A DNA stretch of 22,044 nucleotides from M3007 sp964481485 (GCA_964481485.1 CAYZVM010000095.1:1-22044), one strand, 5' to 3'; positions 13,408-21,811 are shown, numbered from the stretch's first letter. Notes: generated by a model from the sequence alone, not told the origin. Program-made: numbers and translations.

Positions 13408-15312
13408 TTAGAGCGACAGACCAAACCCAAACTTATACAGCGGATTCTCCGAATCATACGGCACATCTTCTTTTTGATTGCGCACGGCTTCCATGGAGGA
13501 GGGCAACTCGAAGGGGAGCTTGCCTTCGGGTTTTGCTTTGCCAAAAATCACGTCAAGCAGGGCCGCGTCGCTCGCGCCATAGTTTGCCAGCAGAGCTTTG
13601 GCTTTTGCGCTGATTTCGGGAATCACCGCCGGGCGGTCAAGGTAAATATCCACGACGGTCGGCACGGTTTGGAGCAAGGCGATGGTTTCTTCCAGCTCCT
13701 TTCCTTTGAAGTCGAGGTCACCGTGGTGGAATCCTTTGGCGAACGGATTTTGGGTCTCCACCGGGTACCACGGCGTGTTCAGGCGTAACACCGCGATGTC
13801 CGCATCTTTCGGATTGTCAACGACTTGGCCGTATTGCGCCGCTACTTTGGCATCTACGTTTTTGACATAAATTTTCAACTTGCCCGTTTGGAGCGGCAGC
13901 GTTTTTCCCTCATTTTTCAATAAAGTAAAAGACCTGCGCTGCGCGGCCTCGCCCGCTGCCCTAAAGTCGGCGCGGCCTACCGTTTGCAATGCTTTTTCCG
14001 CGTCCACAAAAGGATTGTCGAACAAGCCAAGCACGAATTTTTGCCGAAGCAAACGCCGGATGGACTCGTCAATTCTTTTTTCGCTCAACTTCCCGGATTT
14101 TACCAAGCTGACCACCAATTCGGGGCAATTTTCGCCGCCAAACTGGTCGCAGCCGGCCTCGATAATTTTTTTCACGCGCTCTTCGCGGCTCAGGTTTTCC
14201 ACCCCCCAAGCACGGGCAGGCCATATCACGCCAGGCCCCATGGGCGCATCTGTCACAAGCCCCCAATCGGTGCAGACCACGCCATCGTATTTGTACTTTT
14301 CGCGCAGCAGTTTTGTGATAATGTCTTTGTTGTACGAAAATCCCACATTTTCGCTCGTCTGGTCGGTTGGCACGCCGTAGTAGGGCATGATGGCCGCAGT
14401 GTTAGCCTCAAAAGCCGCCTCGAAAGGAATTAGGTGGTAGTTGAACATATTGCCCGGATATACTTGGCCTTTGTGGAATTCAAAGTGCGGGTCCAAACCT
14501 TCCTTCTGCGGGCCGCCGCCAGAAAAATGTTTGGTCATGCAGGCCACGCTGTTTTCGCCCAACTTTTCTCCTTGAAAACCAAGCACGTATGCTTTGATGA
14601 GTTTGGCAGAAAGTTTGGCATCTTCTCCAAAAGTGCCGCTCACCCGCGCCCAACGCGGCTCGGTGGCAAGGTCGGCCATGGGGTGCAATGCCTCGCGAAT
14701 GCCGACTGCCACATACTCCTGCCGGGCGATGTCGGCAAACTCGCCCAACAGTTTTTCGTCGCCGATGGCTGCGAAACCGAGTTGCTCTGGCCACTGCGAA
14801 AACCCGCCCGCAGCCATGGCAAAAATGCTGTTGCTGAAATAATGGCGCGGGTCGGAAGCGATGGTAACCGGGATGCCAAGCCGGGTGCTTTCGGCCACTT
14901 TTTGCATGGCGTTGTAGCCATCGGCCAATGCCTTTGTGCCCGGCACTTGCCAATAGTTGAAGTGGTTCATCTTGCTGCCGTTGATGTAGTCCATTGCTGT
15001 GGGCAGTTGGGCGGCAAAACCTTGGGCATCGGGTTTGCGCTCAAGGGTGCCATCATCGTTGATGTGGACGCCGTTGATGAACATCATGCCTGCCTTTTCT
15101 TCCAGATTCATTTGCGACAGCAAGTCATCTATCCGTTTTTCCACTGGCTGGCGGCTGTCCTCGTAAGGGTCGAGTTTGCCGTTTTTGTTCAGGTCGCGGA
15201 AACTGAAATTATCGGTTGTCAGCTCAGGTGCGCCCGATTGTTTCAGGTAGGTGAACGCGCCGACGAACATTGCGACAAGAGCAAAAAGGACGGAAGGCAA
15301 TAAAACTTTCAT
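13408..15312 (-). CDS. Glycoside hydrolase family 3 (beta-glucosidase or beta-N-acetylhexosaminidase-like)
   Basis: From the ATG at 15312 the protein has 634 residues. An upstream ATG would only add MFCD before the signal sequence. An N-terminal hydrophobic signal (MKVLLPSVLFALVAMFVGAF) is followed by an EF-hand-type loop, DLNKNGKLDPYE (residues 40-51). A long TIM barrel then includes the KHFSGGGPQKEG motif and the nucleophile Asp349 in VVCTDWG. The C-terminal alpha/beta sandwich follows (from about residue 455, ending near residue 620). There is no fibronectin-III-like C-terminal domain. GH3 enzymes release terminal sugars from oligosaccharides with retention of configuration; KHF plus TDW fits the beta-glucosidase/xylosidase side better than NagZ. 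It starts 69 bases after the AIM24-like gene. It may finish the breakdown of material imported by the SusCD system, but no shared operator is evident. Confidence 0.94.
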   Translation of the reverse strand: MKVLLPSVLFALVAMFVGAFTYLKQSGAPELTTDNFSFRDLNKNGKLDPYEDSRQPVEKRIDDLLSQMNLEEKAGMMFINGVHINDDGTLERKPDAQGFAAQLPTAMDYINGSKMNHFNYWQVPGTKALADGYNAMQKVAESTRLGIPVTIASDPRHYFSNSIFAMAAGGFSQWPEQLGFAAIGDEKLLGEFADIARQEYVAVGIREALHPMADLATEPRWARVSGTFGEDAKLSAKLIKAYVLGFQGEKLGENSVACMTKHFSGGGPQKEGLDPHFEFHKGQVYPGNMFNYHLIPFEAAFEANTAAIMPYYGVPTDQTSENVGFSYNKDIITKLLREKYKYDGVVCTDWGLVTDAPMGPGVIWPARAWGVENLSREERVKKIIEAGCDQFGGENCPELVVSLVKSGKLSEKRIDESIRRLLRQKFVLGLFDNPFVDAEKALQTVGRADFRAAGEAAQRRSFTLLKNEGKTLPLQTGKLKIYVKNVDAKVAAQYGQVVDNPKDADIAVLRLNTPWYPVETQNPFAKGFHHGDLDFKGKELEETIALLQTVPTVVDIYLDRPAVIPEISAKAKALLANYGASDAALLDVIFGKAKPEGKLPFELPSSMEAVRNQKEDVPYDSENPLYKFGFGLSL

Positions 15313-15381
15313 GTCACAAAACATTGAAAAAGAACAAGATGGCCGATGGGAGAATGGACGGTGGCGGGGCGTAAGGGCGGA

Positions 15382-16170
15382 TTAATTCCCATCCAGCACC
15401 CGGCCCAAACCGCCGAGTATGCTGCCTTCGTCTTTGCCGGGCGCGGTGCCATATTGCAAAATGCGGGCAGCCAAACGGCTTACCGGGAGCGATTGGAGCC
15501 ATACTTTGCCGGGGCCGCGCAGCACGGCGAAAAACAAACCTTCGCCGCCGAACACCATGTTTTTGATGCCTTTCACAAACTGAATGTCATAGTCCACGCG
15601 GCTGGTGAAAGCCACGATGCAGCCAGTGTCCACACGCAAGGTTTCGCCTACTTGGAGTTCGCGTTCGAGGATATAGCCGCCCGCGTGCACGAATGCCATG
15701 CCGTCGCCTTCGAGTTTTTGCATGATGAAGCCCTCGCCGCCGAAGAGACCTGTGCCGAGCTTGCGCTGGAATTCGATGCCTACCTGCACCCCTTTTGCGG
15801 CACAGAGGAAAGCATCTTTTTGGCAGACGATTTTACCGTTGAGTTCCCGCAAGTCCATCGCGACGATTTTCCCGGCGTAGGGAGCTGCGAAAGTGGCGCG
15901 TTGTTTTTGACCCGAGGTGGTGTTGGTGAAGGTGGTCATGAACAGGCTCTCGCCAGTGAGCAGTCGTTTGCCCGCGGTCACTAATTTGCCCAAAAAGCCC
16001 TGCTCGCGTCCGCTGCCGTCGCCAAACACAGTAGTCATTTCGATACCTTCGTCCATGAACATGAAACTGCCCGATTCGGCGATGACAGTTTCTTGCGGGT
16101 CGAGTTCTATCTCGACGCATTGCATTTCCTCACCGTAGATTTTGTAGTCAATTTCGTGGTTGCTTCTCAT
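15382..16170 (-). CDS. AIM24/TIGR00266 family protein
   Basis: This 262-residue protein has no signal peptide or membrane segment. It shows the repeated beta-rich, glycine-rich pattern of the AIM24 (formerly DUF124, TIGR00266) family. Diagnostic stretches are ESGSFMFMDEGIEM near residues 32-45, KRLLTGESLFMTTF near 68-81, LFGGEGFIMQKLEGDG at about 142-157, and VFGGEGLFFAVLRGPGKVWLQS at about 208-229. Bacterial members are widespread and biochemically uncharacterised; yeast Aim24 is mitochondrial. The protein should be cytosolic or peripherally associated with the membrane. The gene lies 132 bases after the outer-membrane protein gene and 69 before GH3. The closest downstream spacing suggests shared transcription with GH3, but a functional link is not evident. 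The family assignment is secure and the function is not. Confidence 0.92.
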   Translation of the reverse strand: MRSNHEIDYKIYGEEMQCVEIELDPQETVIAESGSFMFMDEGIEMTTVFGDGSGREQGFLGKLVTAGKRLLTGESLFMTTFTNTTSGQKQRATFAAPYAGKIVAMDLRELNGKIVCQKDAFLCAAKGVQVGIEFQRKLGTGLFGGEGFIMQKLEGDGMAFVHAGGYILERELQVGETLRVDTGCIVAFTSRVDYDIQFVKGIKNMVFGGEGLFFAVLRGPGKVWLQSLPVSRLAARILQYGTAPGKDEGSILGGLGRVLDGN

Positions 16171-16302
16171 TTTCTTGTTGATTTGCTGTTATGTTTATGT
16201 GTTGAATAACGCGGGCAAAAATGGGGGCGTGTTGATTTTTGAAAATGGCTTTTCCCGACGAGATGGGCTGGATTTTCGCTTAAAGAAAAACCTGCTGCCT
16301 TT

Positions 16303-17163
16303 TTAATCCCATTTGAAATAGGCTCCCAAACTGAACGCAGAGCGTTTCGGCACGTTTTGGCCCCATGCGGCACCGGCTGCAGAGAGGTTCAGACCCCAAA
16401 AACGGTTGATTTCAAAAATGCTTTTTACGCCAACCGACAGCCAGCCTTGGTCATTCACATACAAGCCCGTGAGCAGGTCTGTCGGCGGAAGGGGGTGCGA
16501 GCCGTTTTCCAACGGGGCGACTAACTCGGAAAAGCCAATCAGCCAGATTTTCCATACACGATAGCCGCCTTCCACACCGGCATTCACAAAATGGCTGTAA
16601 TCATTGGTGCGGTAGCCATAGCCGCCGTAGGCAAACCAATATGCTTTGCCCAAACCCATGCCCATGCTCAGTGTCGGCAACACGGTGAGCGCGTCGTATC
16701 CGGTGCGCAACCCCGTGTTTTCCTGATACTTAGAGGTCGGCAATCCGACGCGCAAGGTGCCTGCAAGGGCAATTTTCCCGTTGAGAAATTGGTGGCGCAA
16801 GGCGAGGTTGACATTCCCCAGTCCAGCCACCGAGCCAGAATCTATCTGCTCAAAAACGAGGGGAGATTCGGGATTCAAACAGTCGCGCCGGTTGAACACA
16901 ATTGGCAGCGCCACGGTCACGGTCGTGCGTCTGGTGACGCCGTATTCGCCGTAAAGTTGAACACTGTTTTCTGAAACAGACCGCGCCAAAATGTGGTCTT
17001 CGTCACTGTTATTGCCAAACAACGTGGAATAAGATGGGATAGACTGCCATGCCGCCTGTGCGTAAAAACCTGCCTTGCTGCGCGCCCACGGGCTCTGTGC
17101 TGACGCGTGTGCCAGCAATGAAAAAAATAGAAAGGTGGAAATCAAAAAGCGCAACATAGGCAT
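16303..17163 (-). CDS. Outer-membrane beta-barrel protein of unknown function, coupled to yajC
   Basis: About 286 residues are encoded from the ATG at 17163, with an alternative ATG at 17157. A signal peptide (LRFLISTFLFFSLLAHASAQ) precedes a sequence of alternating amphipathic strands rich in Gly and aromatic residues (VQLYGEYGVTRRTTVTVALP, WFAYGGYGYRTNDYSHF). It ends FSLGAYFKWD in the manner of outer-membrane barrels. The pattern resembles the channel-like family annotated as phenol-degradation meta-pathway transporters (PF13557), but I cannot assign it firmly. The start lies only 5 bases after the yajC stop, so translational coupling is likely. A barrel protein placed after a Sec accessory gene is unusual and may be incidental. 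Confidence 0.8.
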   Translation of the reverse strand: MPMLRFLISTFLFFSLLAHASAQSPWARSKAGFYAQAAWQSIPSYSTLFGNNSDEDHILARSVSENSVQLYGEYGVTRRTTVTVALPIVFNRRDCLNPESPLVFEQIDSGSVAGLGNVNLALRHQFLNGKIALAGTLRVGLPTSKYQENTGLRTGYDALTVLPTLSMGMGLGKAYWFAYGGYGYRTNDYSHFVNAGVEGGYRVWKIWLIGFSELVAPLENGSHPLPPTDLLTGLYVNDQGWLSVGVKSIFEINRFWGLNLSAAGAAWGQNVPKRSAFSLGAYFKWD

Positions 17164-17168
17164 CAAAT

Positions 17169-17474
17169 TTATGCAGGTTTGTACTCGCCCGTGATAGACT
17201 GGCGCACCACGCGCATGAAGGTTTTTTCGTCAATCATGAGCCGCACAACGTTGCCGTCAATTTTAGTGACTTTACCAATGATGCCGGCATTGGTGACGAC
17301 TTCCATCCCTTCGCGCAGGCTCTCTTGGAATTTCTGGGTTTCTTTCTGCCGCTTCATTTGCGGGCGAATCAGGAAAAAGTAAAAAACGATAAGAATCAAA
17401 AACGGGAATAGCATGCTGAGGAATGCGCTGCCGCCGCCCGGTTGTGCCGCTTGTAAAAAAATGAATTGCAACAT
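17169..17474 (-). CDS. yajC: Preprotein translocase subunit YajC
   Basis: This 101-residue protein has a short periplasmic N-terminus, one membrane segment at about residues 18-37 (FLSMLFPFLILIVFYFFLI), and the hallmark RPQMKRQKETQKFQESLREGMEVVTNAGIIGKV. A small cytoplasmic SH3-like domain follows. YajC associates with SecDF and YidC in the holotranslocon and is usually dispensable. The length is normal. Neither secD nor secF is adjacent; the downstream neighbour is the outer-membrane protein starting 5 bases later. Upstream is a terminator that separates it from the M16 operon. A minus-strand TACTTTTG at 17530-17537 is a candidate promoter element. Confidence 0.96.
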   Translation of the reverse strand: MLQFIFLQAAQPGGGSAFLSMLFPFLILIVFYFFLIRPQMKRQKETQKFQESLREGMEVVTNAGIIGKVTKIDGNVVRLMIDEKTFMRVVRQSITGEYKPA

Positions 17475-17496
17475 GGTTGTCAGTTAGTTGTGAAAG

Positions 17497-17527
17497 AAAA
17501 ACACCCTGCGGTTTTAAGTGCAGGGTG
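17497..17527 (-). terminator. Rho-independent terminator of the M16 peptidase operon
   Basis: The arms caccctgc (17502-17509) and gcagggtg (17520-17527) form a perfect 8-base-pair GC-rich stem with a 10-base loop. Read on the minus strand, T residues at 17501-17497 follow the stem. It lies 70 bases after the M16 stop and 23 bases before the yajC start. Confidence 0.8.
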
Positions 17528-17529
17528 CG

Positions 17530-17537
17530 CAAAAGTA
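17530..17537 (-). promoter_or_regulatory. Candidate -7 element for yajC
   Basis: The minus strand reads TACTTTTG, matching TAnnTTTG, 56 bases upstream of the yajC start. No proper -33 TTTG is seen. Transcription starting here would begin inside the adjacent hairpin, leaving that structure incomplete in the yajC mRNA. Confidence 0.3.
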
Positions 17538-17596
17538 GTAAGTATCCCGAAACGCCGTCCCGGGTATTTTTCCGTAATGTTGTTTCAGATTACAGA

Positions 17597-19732
17597 TTAC
17601 TGTTTGAACATGGCGTCGTCAACGCCCGCGTTTATCTTGATTTCGCTGACAACTGCTTTCACGGGTATGGGAAAAATCCCGCCCAGGGTGACCGTGTTTG
17701 GGAACAAGACGCCGTTCGTTTCTTTGTAGTCCGAAAAGTCGGTGGTCATGGTGACCGGGTTGCCGTCTTGGCCGGGCACGACGCTGATTTCGCGGACTTT
17801 GAAGCTGGTTTTCATATCGTAGTATTCGGTAGATTTTTTGCCGTCGGCACGAAGCACCTCTACGACATAGGCTTTGCCGCCGTCCACGTTTTCCACTCCT
17901 TTGAGGGTCATTTTGTAGCCGCTGGACAGGTAGCCCAATTCTTTGCAGAAGGCGGCTTGCTCTTTCAGGTCGTTCAAATCTTCGCCCGTCAACTCGCGCG
18001 AGCCGCCCATGCCGGATTCGTTGCCTTTGGTGCCGTCATAAATGCGGGCATTGACCACTTGGCCGTTCATGGTCACTTTTGTGGCGATTTTACCATCTTT
18101 TTGCCATGTATTGATGCCCAATTGCGAGCCGCCCATGTTCATCGTGCTTGTCATTTGCAAATCTTTGAGGGCAGCGATTTTGGCTTTTCCACCAATGGCG
18201 TTGACGTAATCCTCAATGACTTTTTCGGCGGTCATGCCCGCCGGCACGGCCATGTTGTCAGTAGAGATGGGGTTGCCATACACATCGTAGAAATGGACTT
18301 TCCCGTCTGTGGAAAATTGTTTCAGGCGGTCGGCCACTTCATCTTTGTTGCCTACCACGAGGATGTGGGCGCGGTCGGGATGGATGTATTTTTTGGCTAC
18401 AGCCAGCACATCGTCGGCACTCACGTTTTGGAGTGCTTGCAAGTATTTTTCGTAATAATCAGCCGGAAGGCGGTAGCGCGCGGTGGCCAGCGCGAAACTG
18501 GCGACCGTGCCGGGCTGTTCGAGGCTCTGCGAAAACTGGCCAGTGATGATATTTTTCCAAGTTTGCAGTTCGGTGGCCGGGATTTTTTCGGTGCGGAGCC
18601 GATTGAGTTCTGACAAAAATTCGATGACGGAACTATCGGTAACGGCATTGCGGACGCTTGCTTGGGCGGTGAACGAACCCACCAATTTATCCGAATTCAG
18701 GGAACTGTAAGCGCCATAAGTCCAGCCTTTGGTCTCCCGCAGGTTGGCGTTCAGTCGGCTGGAAGTGGAGCTGCCGCCCAAAATATTGTTCAGCAAACGA
18801 GCAGGAATGGCATCGGGCGCACCGGGCTTCAACGCTACCGGGTAGGTGATGGTGACGACCGATTGCACGGCGCCCGGCTTATGGACAAAACTGACTTTTG
18901 TTTTATCAGGTGCCTGTGGCACGGCGTATTTATGCCCCGACAAATCCGCGCCTTGCCAACTCCCAAAATATTTTTTGGCGTACTGCTCGGCTTGGGCCCG
19001 CGAGATGTCGCCCACCACTACGAAGTAGGAAATGTTGGGCCGGAAATAGGTATCGTAGTGTTTGCGGATTTGCTCAAGATTGATTTTTGCGAGCGTTGCT
19101 TCGGTCATCGCCTCGCCATACGGGTGGTCTTTTCCATTGCGTAAAATGGAGCCAACATTGTCGGCGATGGCATCGGGGTCGTCTTTGGATTGGGCGAGGG
19201 CACTTTCCATGCGGCGTTTTGCCTTGTCAAGTTCTTCCGCTGGAAAAGTGGGGTGGAGCAGCACATCGGCCATGACGTCGAGCAGTTTTTCCGAGTGTTT
19301 GGAAAGGCAGGCACCAGAAATGCCGCTGGCGCTGGACGAAAAAGAAGCGCCGATAAAATCTACTTCTTCGTCAATCTGCACCTTTGTGCGGTTTTTTGTG
19401 CCTTTGGTAAGGAGTTCGCCCATGAGTTGGGTATAACCTGCCGCATCCTTTTCCAAAACGGGGTCATTGTCCACAAAAATCTGAAAAGAGACCCTCGGCA
19501 GTTTGTGGTTTTCGACCACAATGACGGTGAGGCCGTTGTCGAGTTGGAATTTCTCTGCCTTGCCAATTTGGATTTTTGGCGCGGTGCCGGCTTGGGGAGC
19601 GCCCGTGCGGACATTCCCCGAAGGAATCGGAATGGCGGGTGCGCCGCTTGGTGTTTGGGCAAATATTGCGGAAGAAAACGCCGCAGCAAATACGATGGCG
19701 AGCGCAACTTTTATTTTTGAAAAATGCTTCAT
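17597..19732 (-). CDS. M16 peptidase-like subunit lacking the zinc motif, with LolA-like C-terminal domain
   Basis: This 711-residue exported protein has a signal peptide ending near SSAIFAQ. A Pro-rich linker is followed by two M16 half-domains at about residues 55-480. At the place of HxxEH it reads QLMGE (Gln102, Gly105, Glu106), so zinc binding and catalysis are lost. In the second half-domain Arg326 and Tyr339 (SSRLNANLRETKGWTYG) preserve the Arg/Tyr substrate-binding pair typical of the non-catalytic M16 partner. Residues from about 495 on (MTAEKVIEDYVNAIGGKAKI...) form an added domain that resembles stand-alone LolA/LolB-like beta-sheet proteins of Bacteroidota. The gene starts 59 bases after the catalytic M16 gene with no terminator between, so the two products should form a heterodimer in the periplasm. 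The substrate is unknown. Confidence 0.93.
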   Translation of the reverse strand: MKHFSKIKVALAIVFAAAFSSAIFAQTPSGAPAIPIPSGNVRTGAPQAGTAPKIQIGKAEKFQLDNGLTVIVVENHKLPRVSFQIFVDNDPVLEKDAAGYTQLMGELLTKGTKNRTKVQIDEEVDFIGASFSSSASGISGACLSKHSEKLLDVMADVLLHPTFPAEELDKAKRRMESALAQSKDDPDAIADNVGSILRNGKDHPYGEAMTEATLAKINLEQIRKHYDTYFRPNISYFVVVGDISRAQAEQYAKKYFGSWQGADLSGHKYAVPQAPDKTKVSFVHKPGAVQSVVTITYPVALKPGAPDAIPARLLNNILGGSSTSSRLNANLRETKGWTYGAYSSLNSDKLVGSFTAQASVRNAVTDSSVIEFLSELNRLRTEKIPATELQTWKNIITGQFSQSLEQPGTVASFALATARYRLPADYYEKYLQALQNVSADDVLAVAKKYIHPDRAHILVVGNKDEVADRLKQFSTDGKVHFYDVYGNPISTDNMAVPAGMTAEKVIEDYVNAIGGKAKIAALKDLQMTSTMNMGGSQLGINTWQKDGKIATKVTMNGQVVNARIYDGTKGNESGMGGSRELTGEDLNDLKEQAAFCKELGYLSSGYKMTLKGVENVDGGKAYVVEVLRADGKKSTEYYDMKTSFKVREISVVPGQDGNPVTMTTDFSDYKETNGVLFPNTVTLGGIFPIPVKAVVSEIKINAGVDDAMFKQ

Positions 19733-19791
19733 TTTTTATTTTATCAATTTGAAAATGAGTCGGTTGAACGGTTTTGGGAGTGGCGTGCCAT

Positions 19792-21111
19792 TTACGGCTG
19801 TTTCGTTTTTGGCAACCAATACAGCACCACGCGGGCGTTTTTGTTGAAATACTTGTTGGCCGCAGCGCGGAGGTCTTCGCGGGTCACTTTGCGGTAGCGG
19901 TCAAGTTCGGTATTGATGAGGTTGGCATCGCCGTAGTACATTTCGTAGTTGGCGAGGCTCTCCGCGATACCGGCCACGGTGGTGTTGGCGGTAATAAAAT
20001 TGCTCTCGATTTGGTTTTGCAATTTTTGGAACTCGACCTCCGGCACCAGATTGGCCTGCACGTCAGCGATGACATCGTTCATTGATTTTTCCAAATCGGA
20101 AGGCTCCACGCCCATGTTCGCAACGGCAAACATGATGGTGGCGCCGGGGTCTTCGAGCGCGAGGGGAAATGCACCGGCGAACACGGCCTTTTGCTGTTCG
20201 TCCACGATGACTTTTTGCATCCGGCTGCTTTTGCCTTGGCTGAGCAGTGTGCTGAGCATTTCTACGGCGTAAAAATCCTTCGTGCCTTGCGCCGGGATGT
20301 GATAACTGAGTACAATGGCCGGGAGCTGCACATTGTCATAAACCGTGTCGCGCATTTCGCGGGTCATGGGCGGCTCTTGTGGGAATTTGCGCTGAATCTC
20401 GCCTTTGCCGCGCGGGATACCTTTGAAATAAACATCCACCAATTTTTTGGTTTGCTCGATGTCAATGTCGCCCGCGATGGCGAGGATGGCGTTGTCAGGG
20501 CGGTAAAAATCTTTGTAAAACTGCTTGTAATCAATCTCTTGGGCGGCGTCCAAATGTTCCATGGAGCCGATTGGGGTACTCTTGTACGGGTGGACTTTGA
20601 ACGTCCGTTTCACGATTTCTTCCAAAATCCGGCCATAAGGCTGGTTGTCCACCCGCAGGCGGCGTTCTTCTTTCACCACTTGTCGCTGGGTCTCGATGCC
20701 GACGTTTTCGACTTTGGCGTGGAGCATTCGTTCGCTTTCGAGCCAAAGCCCGAGGGCGAGTTGGTTGCTGGGCAACACCTCGTGATAGTAGGTGCGGTCA
20801 AACGAGGTATTGGCGTTGTTGGTGCCGCCCGCGTTGTTGATGTGGTCGTCGAATTCGCCGCGCTTGATGTTTTCGGAGCCCTCGAAAAGCAGGTGTTCGA
20901 AGAAGTGGGCAAAACCCGTGCGGTCGGGTTTCTCGTTTTTGGAGCCGACGTGGTACATGACCGACACCGCCACGATGGGGGTGGAGTGGTCTTCATGGAG
21001 CAGCACTTTCAGCCCGTTTGGCAAGTCGTATTCAACGAACTTGATGTTTTGGCCGAGCGCGGCATTGAGCAGGAAAATGCAGAGGGAAAAGAGCGAGATA
21101 TATCTCTTCAT
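19792..21111 (-). CDS. M16 family zinc peptidase, catalytic subunit
   Basis: This 439-residue protein has an N-terminal signal (MKRYISLFSLCIFLLNAALGQ), indicating the periplasm or outer membrane side. The inverted zinc motif is HFFEH (His69, Glu72, His73), followed 75-76 residues later by Glu148/Glu149 in VVKEERR, the third metal ligand. The second half-domain has SSRMQKV with Arg297. The position 13 residues later, where the partner subunit has Tyr339, is Val310 here, so the Arg/Tyr pair is incomplete. The size is that of a two-domain M16B subunit, which works as a dimer. It is the first gene of the M16 operon; upstream lies the terminator of the YkuK-like gene, so a promoter is expected at 21112-21210, though no clear TAnnTTTG is visible there. 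Confidence 0.96.
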   Translation of the reverse strand: MKRYISLFSLCIFLLNAALGQNIKFVEYDLPNGLKVLLHEDHSTPIVAVSVMYHVGSKNEKPDRTGFAHFFEHLLFEGSENIKRGEFDDHINNAGGTNNANTSFDRTYYHEVLPSNQLALGLWLESERMLHAKVENVGIETQRQVVKEERRLRVDNQPYGRILEEIVKRTFKVHPYKSTPIGSMEHLDAAQEIDYKQFYKDFYRPDNAILAIAGDIDIEQTKKLVDVYFKGIPRGKGEIQRKFPQEPPMTREMRDTVYDNVQLPAIVLSYHIPAQGTKDFYAVEMLSTLLSQGKSSRMQKVIVDEQQKAVFAGAFPLALEDPGATIMFAVANMGVEPSDLEKSMNDVIADVQANLVPEVEFQKLQNQIESNFITANTTVAGIAESLANYEMYYGDANLINTELDRYRKVTREDLRAAANKYFNKNARVVLYWLPKTKQP

Positions 21112-21209
21112 GGTTTGTTCTTGTATGTGAAAATGAAAAATCGCCGCGAAGTTGGGGCAAGTATGGGTGAATGGCAGCAGGTTTAGATGAAGTTCTGTCG
21201 CCGTTCGGC

Positions 21210-21249
21210 AAAAAACACAGAAGCCCGGTTGAAATGGCCGGGCTTCTGT
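21210..21249 (-). terminator. Rho-independent terminator of the YkuK-family gene
   Basis: A perfect 12-base-pair stem, ACAGAAGCCCGG (21217-21228) with CCGGGCTTCTGT (21238-21249), has a 9-base loop. On the minus strand it is followed by G and six T (21215-21210). It lies about 92 bases after the YkuK-family stop and insulates the M16 operon from it. Confidence 0.9.
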
Positions 21250-21340
21250 AAAAAATGAGGCGACTCATGGCGGCCCCTTATTTGTGCATAAGAGATTTTC
21301 CTAACTAAACCCTTCATAGTGCACCGTTTTCCGAGTGCCG

Positions 21341-21811
21341 TCAAATGACCTTGTCGGCGCAAGAAGAAGAGGCGAACGCATCGGGCTTGGCTTTGAACAC
21401 AAACCCCATGCTGAGGATGTAGCCCATTGCTTCTTTGAGCGCAGTGTTGCTCTCGAATGCAGGGTCGGTGTTGATGTCGGCGTGTACCTCCAGCGCCACG
21501 TCGTGTTCGTCGAGCAGGTGGCAAAGCGCGTAAGCAACCTCGACCGAGCGGGCTACTTCGAGAATCATGCGCTCGCGGAGGGTCATTTTGCGCGCGTTTT
21601 TGTCGTTGGAAATGAACATGAAACCGCCGCGTTTTTCGCGCAGGAAGACAATGACCGTGGCAAAATGCACCTCTTCGCCGATGACCTGCGAATCCGTTCC
21701 GATGCACACTTTGAGTTTGTAGCCAGCAGCCTTTTCGCGCCGGATAGTTTCCTCCACTGCTGCGAGCAGAGGCTGTTCGATTCGTTGGCCGTTGAGCCTT
21801 CTCCACTCCAT
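21341..21811 (-). CDS. YkuK-family (DUF458) RNase H-like protein
   Basis: From the ATG at 21811 the protein has 156 residues. The open frame continues upstream to 21949, but that extra sequence looks non-homologous and the family begins near here. The first strand carries CIGTDSQV with Asp40, the leading acidic residue of an RNase H-like fold. A conserved ATVIVFL strand and LRERMILEVARSVEVAYAL helix follow, then EVHADIN with His110 and Asp112. The strongly conserved C-terminus reads KPDAFASSSCADKVI. Members occur in Firmicutes (Bacillus subtilis YkuK) and Bacteroidota; a nuclease role is presumed from the fold but not demonstrated to my knowledge. It is a single-gene unit bounded by a divergent gene and its own terminator. 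Confidence 0.93.
   Translation of the reverse strand: MEWRRLNGQRIEQPLLAAVEETIRREKAAGYKLKVCIGTDSQVIGEEVHFATVIVFLREKRGGFMFISNDKNARKMTLRERMILEVARSVEVAYALCHLLDEHDVALEVHADINTDPAFESNTALKEAMGYILSMGFVFKAKPDAFASSSCADKVI

Noticed and set aside
17477..18613. A 378-codon plus-strand open frame opposite the M16/LolA-like gene
   Set aside because: It is antisense to a well-supported coding region. The His/Phe/Val-rich composition is typical of a complementary-frame shadow.
20191..21186. A 331-codon plus-strand open frame opposite the catalytic M16 gene
   Set aside because: It is a shadow frame with no recognisable domain, and the minus strand carries the intact HxxEH peptidase.
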